DNA from: Crocinitomix sp.
GTDB taxonomy: Bacteria; Bacteroidota; Bacteroidia; Flavobacteriales_D; Crocinitomicaceae
Assembly (NCBI GenBank): GCA_013138735.1
Contig: WTCE01000117.1
Span: 1 to 64,000 of the forward strand
Direction: 5' to 3'
Length of the DNA stretch: 64,000 nt
Shown here piece after piece: positions 44,939-54,309 of this stretch. Both the position numbers and the translations under genes were made by a program. A model generated the notes under the pieces. That model ran no database searches. It saw only the letters and a program-made list of their open reading frames with translations, and was not told the origin of the DNA. Within the stretch, counting starts at the first letter, position 1, and every line of letters starts with the position of its first letter.

Positions 44939-47071
44939 TCAATCCTTGTGAAATTTAAGTAAAATATCAAGTATATCAATCGCTGCAGTCGCTATTTTCG
45001 TCCCAGGTCCAAAAATTCCCATCACACCGTGCTCATATAAAAAGTCATAATCTTGCGCCGGGATTACTCCACCTACAACAACCATAATATCATTTCTGCC
45101 TTGTTTTTCCAATTCAGCAATTACTTGCGGAATTAAGGTTTTATGACCTGCCGCCAAAGAGCTTACACCCAATATGTGAACATCATTCTCTATCGCCTGC
45201 ATAACAGCCTCTTCTGGTGTTTGAAAAAGTGGCCCAATATCTACATCAAAGCCAATGTCTGCAAATGAGGTTGAAATAACCTTGGCGCCTCTATCATGTC
45301 CGTCCTGACCCATTTTAGCCACCATAATACGCGGACGACGACCTTCATATTCACTATACTCATCTGCCAATTTTTTGGCTTTTATAAAATCATTATCATC
45401 CATAGCTTCTGCTGAATATACGCCAGATATAGAGCGAATGGTTGCCTGATAGCGACCAAAAACTTCCTCCATGGCGTCTGAAATTTCTCCTAACGAGGCT
45501 CTATGACGGGCACATGTTACTGCCAAGTCTAATAAATTGGAATCAGATTTAGCACCAGCCGTTAAAGCCTTTAATGCATTTTGTACGGCAGTCTCGTCAC
45601 GATTGGCCTTCATTGTATTGAGGCGTTCAATTTGAGATAAACGAACTTGTGTATTGTCAATTTCACGGATATCAATTGGTTCTTCCTCATCTAATTGATA
45701 ACGGTTCACTCCAACAATAATGTCTTTATTTGAATCTATTCGCGCTTGCTTTCGAGCTGCGGCTTCTTCAATTCTGATTTTTGGAATGCCTGCTTCAATA
45801 GCTTTCGCCATTCCGCCTAAACCTTCAATTTCAGTAATATGTTCCCAGGCTTTTTCAACTATTTCTGCAGTTAACTTTTCTACATAGTATGAACCTGCCC
45901 AAGGATCAATAATTTTCGTGATTCCTGTTTCTTCTTGTAAATATATTTGCGTATTTCGCGCTATTCGTGCCGAAAAATCGGTAGGCAATGCAATGGCCTC
46001 ATCTAATGCGTTTGTATGCAAAGACTGTGTTCCACCAAGTGCGGCAGCCATAGCCTCAATGCATGTGCGTGCAATATTATTATAAGGATCTTGTTCGGTT
46101 AAACTCCACCCAGAAGTTTGGCAATGTGTTCTTAAAGCCAATGATTTTGTGTTTTCAGGTGAGAATTCGTTCACCATTTTGGCCCAAATCATTCGTCCAG
46201 CGCGCATTTTTGCGATTTCCATAAAATGGTTCATGCCAACAGCCCAAAAGAAAGAAAGACGCGGAGCAAAACTATCAATGTCCATTCCAGAAGCAATGCC
46301 TGCTTTTATGTATTCTAATCCGTCAGCCAAAGTATAAGCCAATTCCAAATCTGCTGTCGCACCTGCTTCTTGCATGTGATATCCAGAAATTGAGATAGAA
46401 TTAAATTTAGGCATATGCTGTGACGTATACTTAAAAATATCAGCAATAATTCGCATTGAATGTCCTGGAGGATAGATATAAGTATTCCGTACCATGAACT
46501 CTTTCAAAATGTCATTTTGAATTGTGCCTGCCAATTGTTCGGGCGATACACCTTGTTCCTCTGCGGCAACAATATAAAAGGCCAAAATAGGAATCACGGC
46601 GCCGTTCATAGTCATTGAAACCGACATTTTATCCAACGGAATTTGATCGAAAAGGATTTTCATATCCTCTATAGAATCAATCGCAACTCCAGCTTTTCCT
46701 ACATCTCCTTCAACTCTTTTGTGGTCTGAATCATATCCTCTATGGGTTGCTAAATCAAAAGCTACCGATAGTCCTTTTTGCCCTGCAGCTAAATTTTTAC
46801 GATAAAATTCATTTGATTTTTCAGCTGTTGAAAAACCTGCATACTGGCGGACCGTCCAAGGGCGCATGGTATACATAGTTGAATATGGTCCACGTAAATT
46901 TGGCGCAATACCTGACACAAAATCGACGTGTTTTAGTCCATCAATATCGGCTTTGGTATAATGGTTTTGAATTCCAATTTTTTCGGCTGTTTTAAATATT
47001 TCCTTTTTATCAGCTTTACTTGTCGCATTTTGAAACTCAGGTTTGATATGATCAAATTTTACTCTATTCAT
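44939..47071 (-). CDS. mutB: methylmalonyl-CoA mutase large subunit
   Basis: A 710-residue B12-dependent mutase interconverting succinyl-CoA and (R)-methylmalonyl-CoA. The TIM-barrel part (about 30-560) has [38 protein letters not shown] and [11 protein letters not shown]. The C-terminal cobalamin domain has the base-off His in [13 protein letters not shown], then [11 protein letters not shown] and VVGGVIP. It lies 7 bp after the small subunit, forming the heterodimer operon. No G-protein chaperone or epimerase gene is in the window. Confidence 0.96.
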   Translation of the reverse strand: MNRVKFDHIKPEFQNATSKADKKEIFKTAEKIGIQNHYTKADIDGLKHVDFVSGIAPNLRGPYSTMYTMRPWTVRQYAGFSTAEKSNEFYRKNLAAGQKGLSVAFDLATHRGYDSDHKRVEGDVGKAGVAIDSIEDMKILFDQIPLDKMSVSMTMNGAVIPILAFYIVAAEEQGVSPEQLAGTIQNDILKEFMVRNTYIYPPGHSMRIIADIFKYTSQHMPKFNSISISGYHMQEAGATADLELAYTLADGLEYIKAGIASGMDIDSFAPRLSFFWAVGMNHFMEIAKMRAGRMIWAKMVNEFSPENTKSLALRTHCQTSGWSLTEQDPYNNIARTCIEAMAAALGGTQSLHTNALDEAIALPTDFSARIARNTQIYLQEETGITKIIDPWAGSYYVEKLTAEIVEKAWEHITEIEGLGGMAKAIEAGIPKIRIEEAAARKQARIDSNKDIIVGVNRYQLDEEEPIDIREIDNTQVRLSQIERLNTMKANRDETAVQNALKALTAGAKSDSNLLDLAVTCARHRASLGEISDAMEEVFGRYQATIRSISGVYSAEAMDDNDFIKAKKLADEYSEYEGRRPRIMVAKMGQDGHDRGAKVISTSFADIGFDVDIGPLFQTPEEAVMQAIENDVHILGVSSLAAGHKTLIPQVIAELEKQGRNDIMVVVGGVIPAQDYDFLYEHGVMGIFGPGTKIATAAIDILDILLKFHKD

Positions 47072-47078
47072 GTCTGCT

Positions 47079-48404
47079 TCAATTATTAGGGAAATGATTT
47101 TCTAGGTAAAAAGGTCGAAGCGCTTTAAATTCTCCGTTTTCTACAGTGTTATCGGCCGAAACATTAATCCAAGTCTCAGTACCGTTAGGATGTTTGTTGA
47201 CACCTAAAAAGGTGCGCTTATTGTCAACTAAATCTGCAATCAATTGTTTTTGATTTTCTAAAATTTTGGACTGAATCGCATTGTTTTTGACAGAAGCAAT
47301 AAGCCCACCGTTCGCTTCAATCTCTTGAAATAATGCCCAGCTTTTTGTCAATAATTGTTCACTTAAAGCCTCAATTGTATAGGAGCCGCCGCTAGGGTCA
47401 ACTACTTTATCTAGATAAGCTTCTTCTTTTAAAACCAATTGAATGTTTTTTGCAATTCTTTCAAATCGGGCTACTTCCTCAGAAGTTCCATGTTTGCCAT
47501 AAGTAACGGTCAAAACATCACATCCGCCAATAACTGCTGACATGGCTTGTGTCGTTTCTCTTAAGGGATTATTGTTCTTGTCATTTTGAGCCAAATGGCG
47601 CAAATTGGTTTTCGCATAGATTACTGGATTAGTAATCTTGTATGAAGGATCGTACGCCTTAAATACAAGCTGAATTAAATCCTTTATGACTCTAAACTTC
47701 GCAATGTTTACAAAGTAATTTTCATTCACACTTAGTTCTACAACCAGTTTGTCATTAATTTCAGTTAATGCACATCCTTGTTCATGCAAAAATTGAACAT
47801 ATTCATTGATATGTGCCAATGTAAAGGCCAATTCTTGCAAAGTTGATGCCCCGGCCATGCCATATTGAGCACCAGAAATCCAAATGGATTTATTGTTAGC
47901 GTGTTTTTGATATACCGCTAAAAAATCTGCCAATTCAAATTGCGATTTACCTAATTCAAGGTTCTTTGCAATCACATCAAAGTTCACAACGCTATTCAAT
48001 GGAATGGCTGAATTTAATGCTGCTTCTTTATCAGTAAATGTGATGTCGCTCGCAATATGTTCGAATGCTACGCCGCTTGTTAATTGATCAAAACTTGTTG
48101 TTTTGTCTACTTTCAAACCAATTGCATCAACCCCTTCATTCAAGGCATTCAACAGGTTAGCGTTATCTGTAAATTCTTGTCGAATTTTCCACGAATTATC
48201 AGGCTTGGTCAAATTTCGGCTCAATCCATTTTCAGGTTTGTCCACAAGATTATCACCATGATGATAGGCTACAATTTCTAAGTCTGGCTCTGGCTTAGAG
48301 GTTAAAACAGCTAAAGGTTTTCCTTTTAAGTCTGTTTCAATTTTTTCCATCCATTCGGCATAGCTTGTGGATGAGAAATCCTTAAAGATCTCGTTTATAT
48401 TCAT
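47079..48404 (-). CDS. mutA: methylmalonyl-CoA mutase small subunit
   Basis: About 441 residues related to the barrel of MutB but without the cobalamin-binding domain and with a degenerate active site, as is normal for MutA ([28 protein letters not shown]-like [29 protein letters not shown]). It is on the short side, because Bacteroidota subunits often lack the C-terminal vestigial domain. The frame begins at TTG 48419, but ATG 48404 before NINEIFKDF is preferred. It is upstream of mutB. Confidence 0.92.
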   Translation of the reverse strand: MNINEIFKDFSSTSYAEWMEKIETDLKGKPLAVLTSKPEPDLEIVAYHHGDNLVDKPENGLSRNLTKPDNSWKIRQEFTDNANLLNALNEGVDAIGLKVDKTTSFDQLTSGVAFEHIASDITFTDKEAALNSAIPLNSVVNFDVIAKNLELGKSQFELADFLAVYQKHANNKSIWISGAQYGMAGASTLQELAFTLAHINEYVQFLHEQGCALTEINDKLVVELSVNENYFVNIAKFRVIKDLIQLVFKAYDPSYKITNPVIYAKTNLRHLAQNDKNNNPLRETTQAMSAVIGGCDVLTVTYGKHGTSEEVARFERIAKNIQLVLKEEAYLDKVVDPSGGSYTIEALSEQLLTKSWALFQEIEANGGLIASVKNNAIQSKILENQKQLIADLVDNKRTFLGVNKHPNGTETWINVSADNTVENGEFKALRPFYLENHFPNN

Positions 48405-48457
48405 AAAATTGCATTTCAATTATTGAAAAAGCGTGGGGATACGTTTCGTTCCCTTGT

Positions 48458-48465
48458 CAAATTTA
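48458..48465 (-). promoter_or_regulatory. -7 box TAAATTTG of mutAB
   Basis: Exact TAnnTTTG match on the minus strand, 53 nt upstream of ATG 48404. Confidence 0.55.
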
Positions 48466-48488
48466 ACAGTTTTGAATGATTTAATGGC

Positions 48489-48668
48489 TTAGTTTAAATA
48501 ATCCATTATAATCTTAAAAACGATCCCTAGGATCCCGCAGGAAGCAATAAAACCAGAAACAAAATACTGTTTAAAGGAATAGCCTTTTTTTTGAACCATC
48601 CAACCAGACAGTAATCCTACAACTAAAGAAATTGAAACAACGTATATTATGGCTTCTAATCCACTCAT
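48489..48668 (-). CDS. 59-residue membrane protein coupled to mazG
   Basis: A short frame whose ATG overlaps the mazG stop as ATGA (48668-48665). It encodes 59 residues with two hydrophobic segments (about 5-24: AIIYVVSISLVVGLLSGWMV; about 34-53: FVSGFIASCGILGIVFKIIM) joined by a basic loop (QKKGYSFKQ). The overlap, the clean two-helix hairpin and the stop just before the mutAB promoter argue that it is a real gene. Family unknown. Confidence 0.7.
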   Translation of the reverse strand: MSGLEAIIYVVSISLVVGLLSGWMVQKKGYSFKQYFVSGFIASCGILGIVFKIIMDYLN

Positions 48669-49435
48669 TTGTTATGGCTTTTAGATTTTTCCCAATAAAT
48701 ATCCATATCAGCTAAATTCATTTCACTCAACTCTTTTCCATCCTTCTTCGTTTCAATTTCCATCCATTGAAAGCGATTAATAAATTTTCGGTTCGTTTTT
48801 GCCAAAGCATCTTCAGGATTAACACCTATCCAACGGGCATAATTTATCATTGAAAAAAGGACATCCCCAAATTCTTCTTCCATCTTTTCTTTATTGCCAG
48901 CTTCCACTTCAACCTTTAATTCGGCAATTTCTTCTTCAACTTTATCCCATACTTGTGTTTTGTTCTCCCATTCAAAGCCAATGCCTTTTACTTTGTCCTG
49001 AATTCGGGTGGCCTTAACTACTGCTGGTAAAGACTTAGGGACACCTTCTAAAACTGATTTTCTTCCTTCTTTTAGCTTCAATCTTTCCCAATTCGCCTTT
49101 ACTTCTTCCTCATCTTGTACTTCAACATCACCATAAATATGCGGATGTCTGTAAACCAATTTGTCACATATTGCGTTAAGTACATCAGAGATGTCAAAGT
49201 CGCCAGTCTCTGAAGCTATTTTAGAATAAAAAACCATGTGTAACATTAAATCACCTATTTCACCTTTTAATTCGGCCATATCGCCTGCTGTAATAGCGTC
49301 AGCTAATTCGTATGTTTCTTCTATGGTTAAATGGCGAAGTGATTCGAGTGTTTGCTTTTTATCCCATGGACATTTTTCACGCAATTCGTCCATGATATTT
49401 AATAACCGCTCAAACGCTTTCAGTTTATGGTTCAT
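48665..49435 (-). CDS. mazG: nucleoside triphosphate pyrophosphohydrolase MazG
   Basis: A 256-residue enzyme with two MazG domains. The first (about 15-110) holds REKCPWDKKQTLESL and EETYELADAI, with EIGDLMLHMVFYS. The second (about 150-240) holds EEIAELKVEVE and EEFGDVLFSMINYARW, each with the ExxED-like metal ligands. It hydrolyses NTPs to NMP and PPi, cleaning the nucleotide pool. It overlaps the following small membrane gene by 4 bp. Its promoter region overlaps that of the divergent gene at 49475. Confidence 0.93.
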   Translation of the reverse strand: MNHKLKAFERLLNIMDELREKCPWDKKQTLESLRHLTIEETYELADAITAGDMAELKGEIGDLMLHMVFYSKIASETGDFDISDVLNAICDKLVYRHPHIYGDVEVQDEEEVKANWERLKLKEGRKSVLEGVPKSLPAVVKATRIQDKVKGIGFEWENKTQVWDKVEEEIAELKVEVEAGNKEKMEEEFGDVLFSMINYARWIGVNPEDALAKTNRKFINRFQWMEIETKKDGKELSEMNLADMDIYWEKSKSHNK

Positions 49436-49440
49436 TTTTT

Positions 49441-49448
49441 TAGTTTTG
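49441..49448 (+). promoter_or_regulatory. -7 box TAGTTTTG for the PagL-like gene
   Basis: Exact TAnnTTTG match only 6 bp beyond the mazG ATG, so the plus-strand promoter's -33 region lies inside the mazG coding sequence. Confidence 0.55.
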
Positions 49449-49474
49449 CGTAAAATTAAATTAAACTTCGCATT

Positions 49475-50563
49475 TTGAGAATAGTTTTACTCTTTTTGTT
49501 CGTAATGTTTCTGCAAGACGGAATTACTCAACAGGTAGGTCCGTTTTCTATGTCATTATCTCCCCGTACCGGTCTTTTAATGGCGCATAGAGAAACTATG
49601 CATCATTTAGTAAAAGGCCGTGCAAATGCACTAGAACTGGAGTTTTCAAGACAAGACACGTCAAAAGGTGCCTATAGTCAAATCTACCGTTACCCTTCTA
49701 GAGGAGGTTCATTTGTGTTACAAGATTATGGCAACCGCGAGGTGCTGGGCACAAGTCTTACATTTTTTAGGTTTACAAAATTTCCAATTTATCAAAGTAA
49801 AAAATGGGGATTCATAGATTTTAGACTGGGGCAAGGGTTGAGTTATATTACAGAAAAGTATGATCAGCACGGCAATAAAAAAAATATAGCAATAGGTTCA
49901 CATATCAACGGGTTTGTGAATTTGAATTTTTCATGGACGAAACACTTTAACAAGTTTTTTGTTGGGGCGGGAATAGATTTTTCACATATTTCCAATGCAA
50001 GTTTGAAGTCACCCAATCAAGGATTAAATACATTGACAACATTTGCCACTTTAGGATATAATTTCTATGAGCGGCAAGTATATGATCAACCAAAATTTTC
50101 TTTAGACTCCATTGATACAGTACGCAAATTTTCAAAATGGCACTTTCAATTCGTGTTTAGCTTAAAACAAAACGTGGCGGATCATTTACAACCCCGAAAC
50201 TTTGGAGTTGCTGCTTTACAAGCTCTTTATCGTAAAAGGTTAAGTCCGGTTTGGGATGTTGAATATGGGATAGATTTAGTTTATAATGAAGCCAACCGTT
50301 GGTTTTATGATGTGCAACCAGAGCCGGTTTACGAGGGTTTTTTGATTGGCGGCTATAGCGGACTGTCCTTATCAGTTTATAAAACCCAAATTTATTTCGG
50401 AGTAGGGGTATATGCATTGAATTTGATTAATCCCGCTGGTTGGGTTTATAACCGTACCGGAATTCGATTTAAGGGGGATGGTCCATGGGATTTTTCCATT
50501 GGAATTAAGGCACATATTGGTGTGGCAGATTATTTAGAGTGGGGATTGGGTTATAGTTTGTAG
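49475..50563 (+). CDS. acyloxyacyl hydrolase (PagL-like lipid A deacylase)
   Basis: A 362-residue predicted outer-membrane beta-barrel with signal peptide (RIVLLFLFVMFLQDGITQ). The PagL catalytic motif appears as DFSHISNASLKSPNQGLN, with the His and Ser of the triad. The barrel strands show alternating aromatics. It is longer than Pseudomonas PagL, as in other Bacteroidota members. It removes a 3-O acyl chain from lipid A. The start is TTG at 49475, directly before the signal peptide. A GIN-domain lipoprotein follows 8 bp later. Confidence 0.85.
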   Translation: MRIVLLFLFVMFLQDGITQQVGPFSMSLSPRTGLLMAHRETMHHLVKGRANALELEFSRQDTSKGAYSQIYRYPSRGGSFVLQDYGNREVLGTSLTFFRFTKFPIYQSKKWGFIDFRLGQGLSYITEKYDQHGNKKNIAIGSHINGFVNLNFSWTKHFNKFFVGAGIDFSHISNASLKSPNQGLNTLTTFATLGYNFYERQVYDQPKFSLDSIDTVRKFSKWHFQFVFSLKQNVADHLQPRNFGVAALQALYRKRLSPVWDVEYGIDLVYNEANRWFYDVQPEPVYEGFLIGGYSGLSLSVYKTQIYFGVGVYALNLINPAGWVYNRTGIRFKGDGPWDFSIGIKAHIGVADYLEWGLGYSL

Positions 50564-50571
50564 CAAGAAAG

Positions 50572-51339
50572 ATGAAGGAAATAAAAAATATCGGTTCAAA
50601 ATTTTTACGGAAAGGTCTTGTCGCAATTGTACTTTGTGTTGTTGTGGCCTCATGTACAAAGGCAGAAGATAGAAGATGTTTAAAAGGGGCAGGCGAATAT
50701 ACTGAGTTTAGTATTCCGTTAGATTCTGTTCGCGCTTTTCATTTAAATAAAAATATTAAATACCGCATCTATCAGGACAATAGCTATAAGGTGGTTATTA
50801 AAGGAGGGAGTAATTTAGTTTCACAAATTGAGTTAGATAATAGAGATAATGTACTTTATGTGGATAATCGAAATCAATGCAATTTTCTAAGATATCCACA
50901 AGAATTGGTTGAGGTTGAAATTCATTACCCTTATTTAAAGAATTTTTATATTGACGCAACTGATTCAGTTGTTTTTGCAAACAAAGTAATTTCAAGATCA
51001 CTTTTTGTTGAAATGCGAAACGGTGGTGGAAGTTTAATTGCAGATGTAGATGTTGCTATAATTTCCATGGTTGTATCTAATGGAGCAGGAGATTTTACCC
51101 TCACGGGTAAAGCGGCAGAAGCAGAGTTGAAAATTCAAAATAATGGTTCGGCAAATGCAATCGGTTTCCGTTCTGTTTATACCTATATCTATCAAAACTC
51201 TACTGCAGACTTATTCATTAACTTAGATAATTCTTCAGCCCTAATTGTCATTGATGGAACGGGGGATGTACTCTACAAGAACGTTGCTGGAAATATCATA
51301 TCAAAAGGGGTTGGTTCTGGACGGATTATAAAATTATAA
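50572..51339 (+). CDS. lipoprotein with GIN domain (DUF2807)
   Basis: A 255-residue protein with a lipoprotein signal (…IVLCVVVASC, Cys about 28) and a right-handed beta-solenoid of the head-GIN/DUF2807 type: VVIKGGSNLVSQIELDN, IDATDSVVFA, SNGAGDFTLTGKAAEAELKIQNNGSANA, IDGTGDVLYK. Such domains are common in Bacteroidota envelopes, with adhesin-like but unproven roles. It shares the promoter of the PagL-like gene (8-bp gap). Confidence 0.85.
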   Translation: MKEIKNIGSKFLRKGLVAIVLCVVVASCTKAEDRRCLKGAGEYTEFSIPLDSVRAFHLNKNIKYRIYQDNSYKVVIKGGSNLVSQIELDNRDNVLYVDNRNQCNFLRYPQELVEVEIHYPYLKNFYIDATDSVVFANKVISRSLFVEMRNGGGSLIADVDVAIISMVVSNGAGDFTLTGKAAEAELKIQNNGSANAIGFRSVYTYIYQNSTADLFINLDNSSALIVIDGTGDVLYKNVAGNIISKGVGSGRIIKL

Positions 51340-51416
51340 TTAATCATTGCGTTGAGTTTTCAGTTTTAATCTTAATTTTATTCTTTAAAACAATATTTAA
51401 ACCAAAATCTATTATT

Positions 51417-51872
51417 ATGCATAAACAAAGATTAGCAGTAATTATCGCAGCAGGAGTAGGAGTCATTGCATCTTTTTTGCCGTGGTTAACAGTGACATTA
51501 CCATTTTTTGGTAGTACTAGTGTAAACGCACTTTCTTTTTGGCAGGGAATTTTCTTTCTACTGTTGTGTGGAGCTGCTGGAACATTCGCCTTTCTTGGAG
51601 ATAACAGAGAGGGACCAATTGATCCACAGAACGTGAAGTTTGTTGCTGGTGGAGGTGCTGGAGCTTTCTTGATGGTTGTGATTGTTTTGATTAGCGGAAC
51701 AGGCTCATCATACGGAGATGTTGGAGGGAGTTTTGGAATTGGGTTGTGGATTGGTTTACTAGCTGCTTTAGCAATCGTGGCAGTACCATTCGTGATTAAA
51801 GACAGCGGAGAATTTTCAATGCCAACAAAAGACAGCATTAAAGACGAATTCAACGAAATTAAGGATAAGTAA
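51417..51872 (+). CDS. four-helix membrane protein
   Basis: A 151-residue protein with four hydrophobic segments (about 6-26, 40-60, 75-97 and 105-128) and a charged cytosolic tail (SMPTKDSIKDEFNEIKDK). I do not recognise the family with certainty. The leader 'AAACCAAAATCTATTATTATG' resembles those of the two MSEEIID-starting genes downstream. A near-perfect terminator follows. Confidence 0.75.
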   Translation: MHKQRLAVIIAAGVGVIASFLPWLTVTLPFFGSTSVNALSFWQGIFFLLLCGAAGTFAFLGDNREGPIDPQNVKFVAGGGAGAFLMVVIVLISGTGSSYGDVGGSFGIGLWIGLLAALAIVAVPFVIKDSGEFSMPTKDSIKDEFNEIKDK

Positions 51873-51888
51873 TTATCCACTCACTTAA

Positions 51889-51926
51889 AAACGCCATTAC
51901 CCTATAAGGGTAATGGCGTTTTTTTT
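51889..51926 (+). terminator. strong intrinsic terminator
   Basis: 13-bp arms (AACGCCATTACCC / GGGTAATGGCGTT) followed by eight T, just after the stop at 51872. Confidence 0.9.
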
Positions 51927-51938
51927 AAATAACATATT

Positions 51939-52433
51939 ATGAACAGAGACGAATTACACAACGAAATTATAGAAGATTTAGGGGGGCATGTGTCTGATGG
52001 TCAATTGCCTCAATTTTTGAATGTCTTAACTATTTTAACATTTATTGGAAGTGGACTAGCTTTAATAATGGGGCTTTATAACTTAACAACGGTAGATGAG
52101 CAGCAAGCAAATATTGATTTGCTAAATAGCATGCCTAGTGCTAACTTTCTAGGGCCAGAATTTACACAAGCCGCACAAGCTGCGCTTGACAATATCTATT
52201 TATTACAAGGAACAGGCATAATTGCTGCAATTTTGTGCTTAATTGGTGCTTATTTAATGCGTAAATTGAGCAAGACAGGATTCTTTCTTTATATCGTTGC
52301 TTCAGTAGCCAGCGTTGCAGTGCCAATCTCAGTTGTTGGTTTTGGTTTAATGGGTATGATGATCCTCATTGGAGCAGTCTTTACAATAGCCTTTGTAATA
52401 ATGTATAGCGTTAATTTTAAGTACTTGAAATAA
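51939..52433 (+). CDS. multi-helix membrane protein
   Basis: A 164-residue protein with a polar start (NRDELHNEIIEDLGGHVSDGQLP) and four transmembrane segments (about 27-48, 88-108, 113-130 and 133-157). The family is not recognised. It begins only 12 bp after the terminator of the previous gene. It belongs to a row of small membrane proteins (51.4-53.7 kb) in the same direction. Confidence 0.75.
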   Translation: MNRDELHNEIIEDLGGHVSDGQLPQFLNVLTILTFIGSGLALIMGLYNLTTVDEQQANIDLLNSMPSANFLGPEFTQAAQAALDNIYLLQGTGIIAAILCLIGAYLMRKLSKTGFFLYIVASVASVAVPISVVGFGLMGMMILIGAVFTIAFVIMYSVNFKYLK

Positions 52434-52477
52434 AATTATTTATTACACTTAAACGGCTGGATGTTTTGAATTTAATC

Positions 52478-52552
52478 GAATAATGTTACTTTTGAAACAC
52501 TAAACTAAATAAAAACCAAAATCTAATTAATTATGTCAGAAGAAATTATTGA
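52478..52552 (+). repeat. promoter/leader/N-terminus cassette, copy 1
   Basis: 75 bp that recur at 53150-53224 with about five substitutions, covering the -7 box TACTTTTG (52487-52494), the whole leader and the first codons (MSEEIID). The copies are offset by exactly 672 bp, without indels. Confidence 0.88.
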
Positions 52553-52958
52553 TGGAAACTCTGGAGGATCAGGAGAAGTACCACAAGCATTAAAAACTTT
52601 AGGAATTCTAAGTATTATAGGTAATGCCCTATGGGGACTCCTTTTTCTAATCGGAATGTTTTGGATTCTTGGAAATACTGCAGGTCTTGCTGGTATCATG
52701 CCAGGATTAGGAGATGCGCTTATATTAGTTGTTGTTATTTGTGTTGTGATTATTTTACTCAATATATTGGGTCTAATGGGTGCAATGAAAATGATGAAAG
52801 GAAACAAAGGTGGTTTTATAATGTACACTGTTGTGACAAGTTTATGGGCACTATTAATGCTTTTAGCTGGAGTTGAAGGTGGTATCTGGTATATTCTTTC
52901 AGGTATTGTATCAATTGGATTCATTGTTGCATTTAGCATGCAATTGAAGAAATTGTAG
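52533..52958 (+). CDS. four-helix membrane protein with duplicated leader
   Basis: A 141-residue protein. A short acidic start (MSEEIIDGNSGGSGEVP) precedes four transmembrane helices (about 24-45, 63-85, 92-112 and 117-137). It has many Gly and Met, as in small Bacteroidota membrane proteins of unknown role. Its promoter, leader and first seven codons are nearly identical to those of the gene at 53205, although the rest of the two proteins is different. A good terminator follows. Confidence 0.78.
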   Translation: MSEEIIDGNSGGSGEVPQALKTLGILSIIGNALWGLLFLIGMFWILGNTAGLAGIMPGLGDALILVVVICVVIILLNILGLMGAMKMMKGNKGGFIMYTVVTSLWALLMLLAGVEGGIWYILSGIVSIGFIVAFSMQLKKL

Positions 52959-52996
52959 TTTCAATTTTAGAAGAAAAAATTCATCTTAAAGATGAT

Positions 52997-53031
52997 AAAC
53001 GCCTTGACAATAAATGTCAGGGCGTTTTTTT
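52997..53031 (+). terminator. intrinsic terminator
   Basis: AACGCC-TTGACA / TGTCA-GGGCGTT hairpin followed by seven T. Confidence 0.85.
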
Positions 53032-53149
53032 GTTATCAAAGTACGGTTAATTTGCCAATTCGATATTCTACCGGCTATTCATCTCTTTTCTATAGCCGCG
53101 ATTTTGATTTATCTAAAATGATTTCGGTTTTAGAAACTCAGTCTTACGT

Positions 53150-53224
53150 GAATAATCTTATTTTTGAAACACTAAACTAAATAAAAACCAAAATTTAATT
53201 AATTATGTCTGAAGAAATTATAGA
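53150..53224 (+). repeat. promoter/leader/N-terminus cassette, copy 2
   Basis: Second copy of the 75-bp block at 52478, with -7 box TATTTTTG at 53159-53166 and the same 38-nt leader. Confidence 0.88.
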
Positions 53225-53654
53225 TATGGGCTATGACGCCGGTGCTACGGGGTTAGTTATTAATGAACAAATTAAAACTGAATTAAGAAAAACGGCCAAA
53301 TGGACTACTTTTTTAGCTGTTTTAGGATTTATTGCGATTGGCGTAATGGTTCTGAGTTCACTATATATGTTGTCTAACGCAAGTAGTGGGTATGGGTATT
53401 TTAGTGAGCAATTGTTTGCAATGGGTGTCACCTACATCATTGTTGCAATAATCTATTTCTTTCCAGTTTATTTTTTAATGAAATTTTCAACGAAAATGAA
53501 AGATGCATTAGGACTTGGTGGCCAAATGTCTTTGAATGAGGCATTCGGCTATATGAGAAAGCAATATCAATTTGTTGGTATCCTTGCTATCGTGATAATT
53601 TCCATTTATATTATTGTTATACTAGGAGCGCTTTCAATGGTCGGCCGATTTTAA
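53205..53654 (+). CDS. DUF5362-like membrane protein
   Basis: A 149-residue protein. The start is MSEEIIDMGYDAG, then LVINEQIKTELRKTAKWTTFLAVLGFIAIG, the usual opening of DUF5362 membrane proteins. It has three or four transmembrane helices (about 33-55, 72-95 and 122-145) and an amphipathic stretch (LMKFSTKMKDALGLGGQ). Function unknown. It uses the duplicated leader shared with the gene at 52533. Confidence 0.8.
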   Translation: MSEEIIDMGYDAGATGLVINEQIKTELRKTAKWTTFLAVLGFIAIGVMVLSSLYMLSNASSGYGYFSEQLFAMGVTYIIVAIIYFFPVYFLMKFSTKMKDALGLGGQMSLNEAFGYMRKQYQFVGILAIVIISIYIIVILGALSMVGRF

Positions 53655-53670
53655 TTGAAATCAAGCTATT

Positions 53671-53707
53671 AAAAAATGATTCCAGTCTTGTGAATCGTTT
53701 TTTTTTT
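53671..53707 (+). terminator. probable terminator
   Basis: AAtGATTC / GAATCgTT arms with a 9-nt loop and a run of ten T. Confidence 0.65.
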
Positions 53708-53754
53708 GTTTCTAACTAAAACAATCCTTAAGTTTGTACCGAAATTTGACAGAA

Positions 53755-53955
53755 ATGAAATTAGCACTATTTACAATTGTACTTTTAGGATTAGGATTTG
53801 CAGGAATTGCAATAAAAATCTGGGGAAAAAAAGGTGGCAAGTTTGAAGGAACATGCGCAAGTAATAACCCAATGTTCAATAAAGAAGGCGAAAACTGTAC
53901 GTTTTGCGGTGCGCGGCCAGATGATCAATGTTTAAAAGAAGACGTTGTAGCATAG
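53755..53955 (+). CDS. small Cys-rich membrane protein (NqrM-like layout)
   Basis: About 66 residues. One N-terminal transmembrane helix (LALFTIVLLGLGFAGIAI) is followed by a Cys-rich tail (GTCASNN…ENCTFCGARPDDQC, four Cys). The helix-plus-four-Cys design recalls NqrM, the Na+-NQR maturation factor, and the 'membrane or secreted protein' family of Bacteroidota. Neither NQR nor apbE genes are in the window. The frame extends seven codons upstream, but ATG 53755 fits a membrane-first protein. Metal binding by the Cys is inference. Confidence 0.7.
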   Translation: MKLALFTIVLLGLGFAGIAIKIWGKKGGKFEGTCASNNPMFNKEGENCTFCGARPDDQCLKEDVVA

Positions 53956-54309
53956 AATTTAACCCTTCGGCAAAGACCTGATGTCGACACTTCTATAAAC
54001 GGAGCATGACCCAATGCAATAAGGCTTGGGGCGGCACTTTTCATAATAACAAATTCACAATTATGGCATTCACACTACTTCTATCTATTTTCTCATGACT
54101 TTTATTGGGATCAATTTTAGTTGCCTTAGGTGTAATTAGTGGTTAATCGGAAATACAGCAAAATCAAAATCGCATCTTTTGAGTTTATTTCCATTATTTT
54201 TTCGTCGTCTGATGCTTAGGCATCTCCTAAAAAAAAAAGAACGAAACTAAGTCTCAAAATCTAGTCAATTTCTGAAAATTTGTCTATTTCCGACTAAATA
54301 CTATTTATC
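53956..54309. other. gene-poor spacer
   Basis: No clear gene in 354 bp. The first 100 bp resemble decayed intergenic repeat sequence (ggcggcacttt…). A broken 27-codon hydrophobic frame lies at 54064-54147. Confidence 0.5.
54064..54147 (+). pseudogene. possible broken one-helix micro-ORF
   Basis: ATG at 54064 reads MAFTLLLSIFS, then an in-frame TGA, then LLLGSILVALGVISG and TAA. If the TGA were TGG the frame would give a clean 27-residue transmembrane peptide. It may be a decayed small membrane protein or chance. Confidence 0.25.

Noticed and set aside
51344-51880. 178-residue minus-strand frame rich in Pro/Ile
   Set aside because: It is antisense to a convincing four-helix membrane gene (51417-51872) that has a leader and terminator.
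52523-52939. 138-residue minus-strand frame
   Set aside because: It is antisense to the membrane gene at 52533, whose start, promoter and terminator fit the plus strand.
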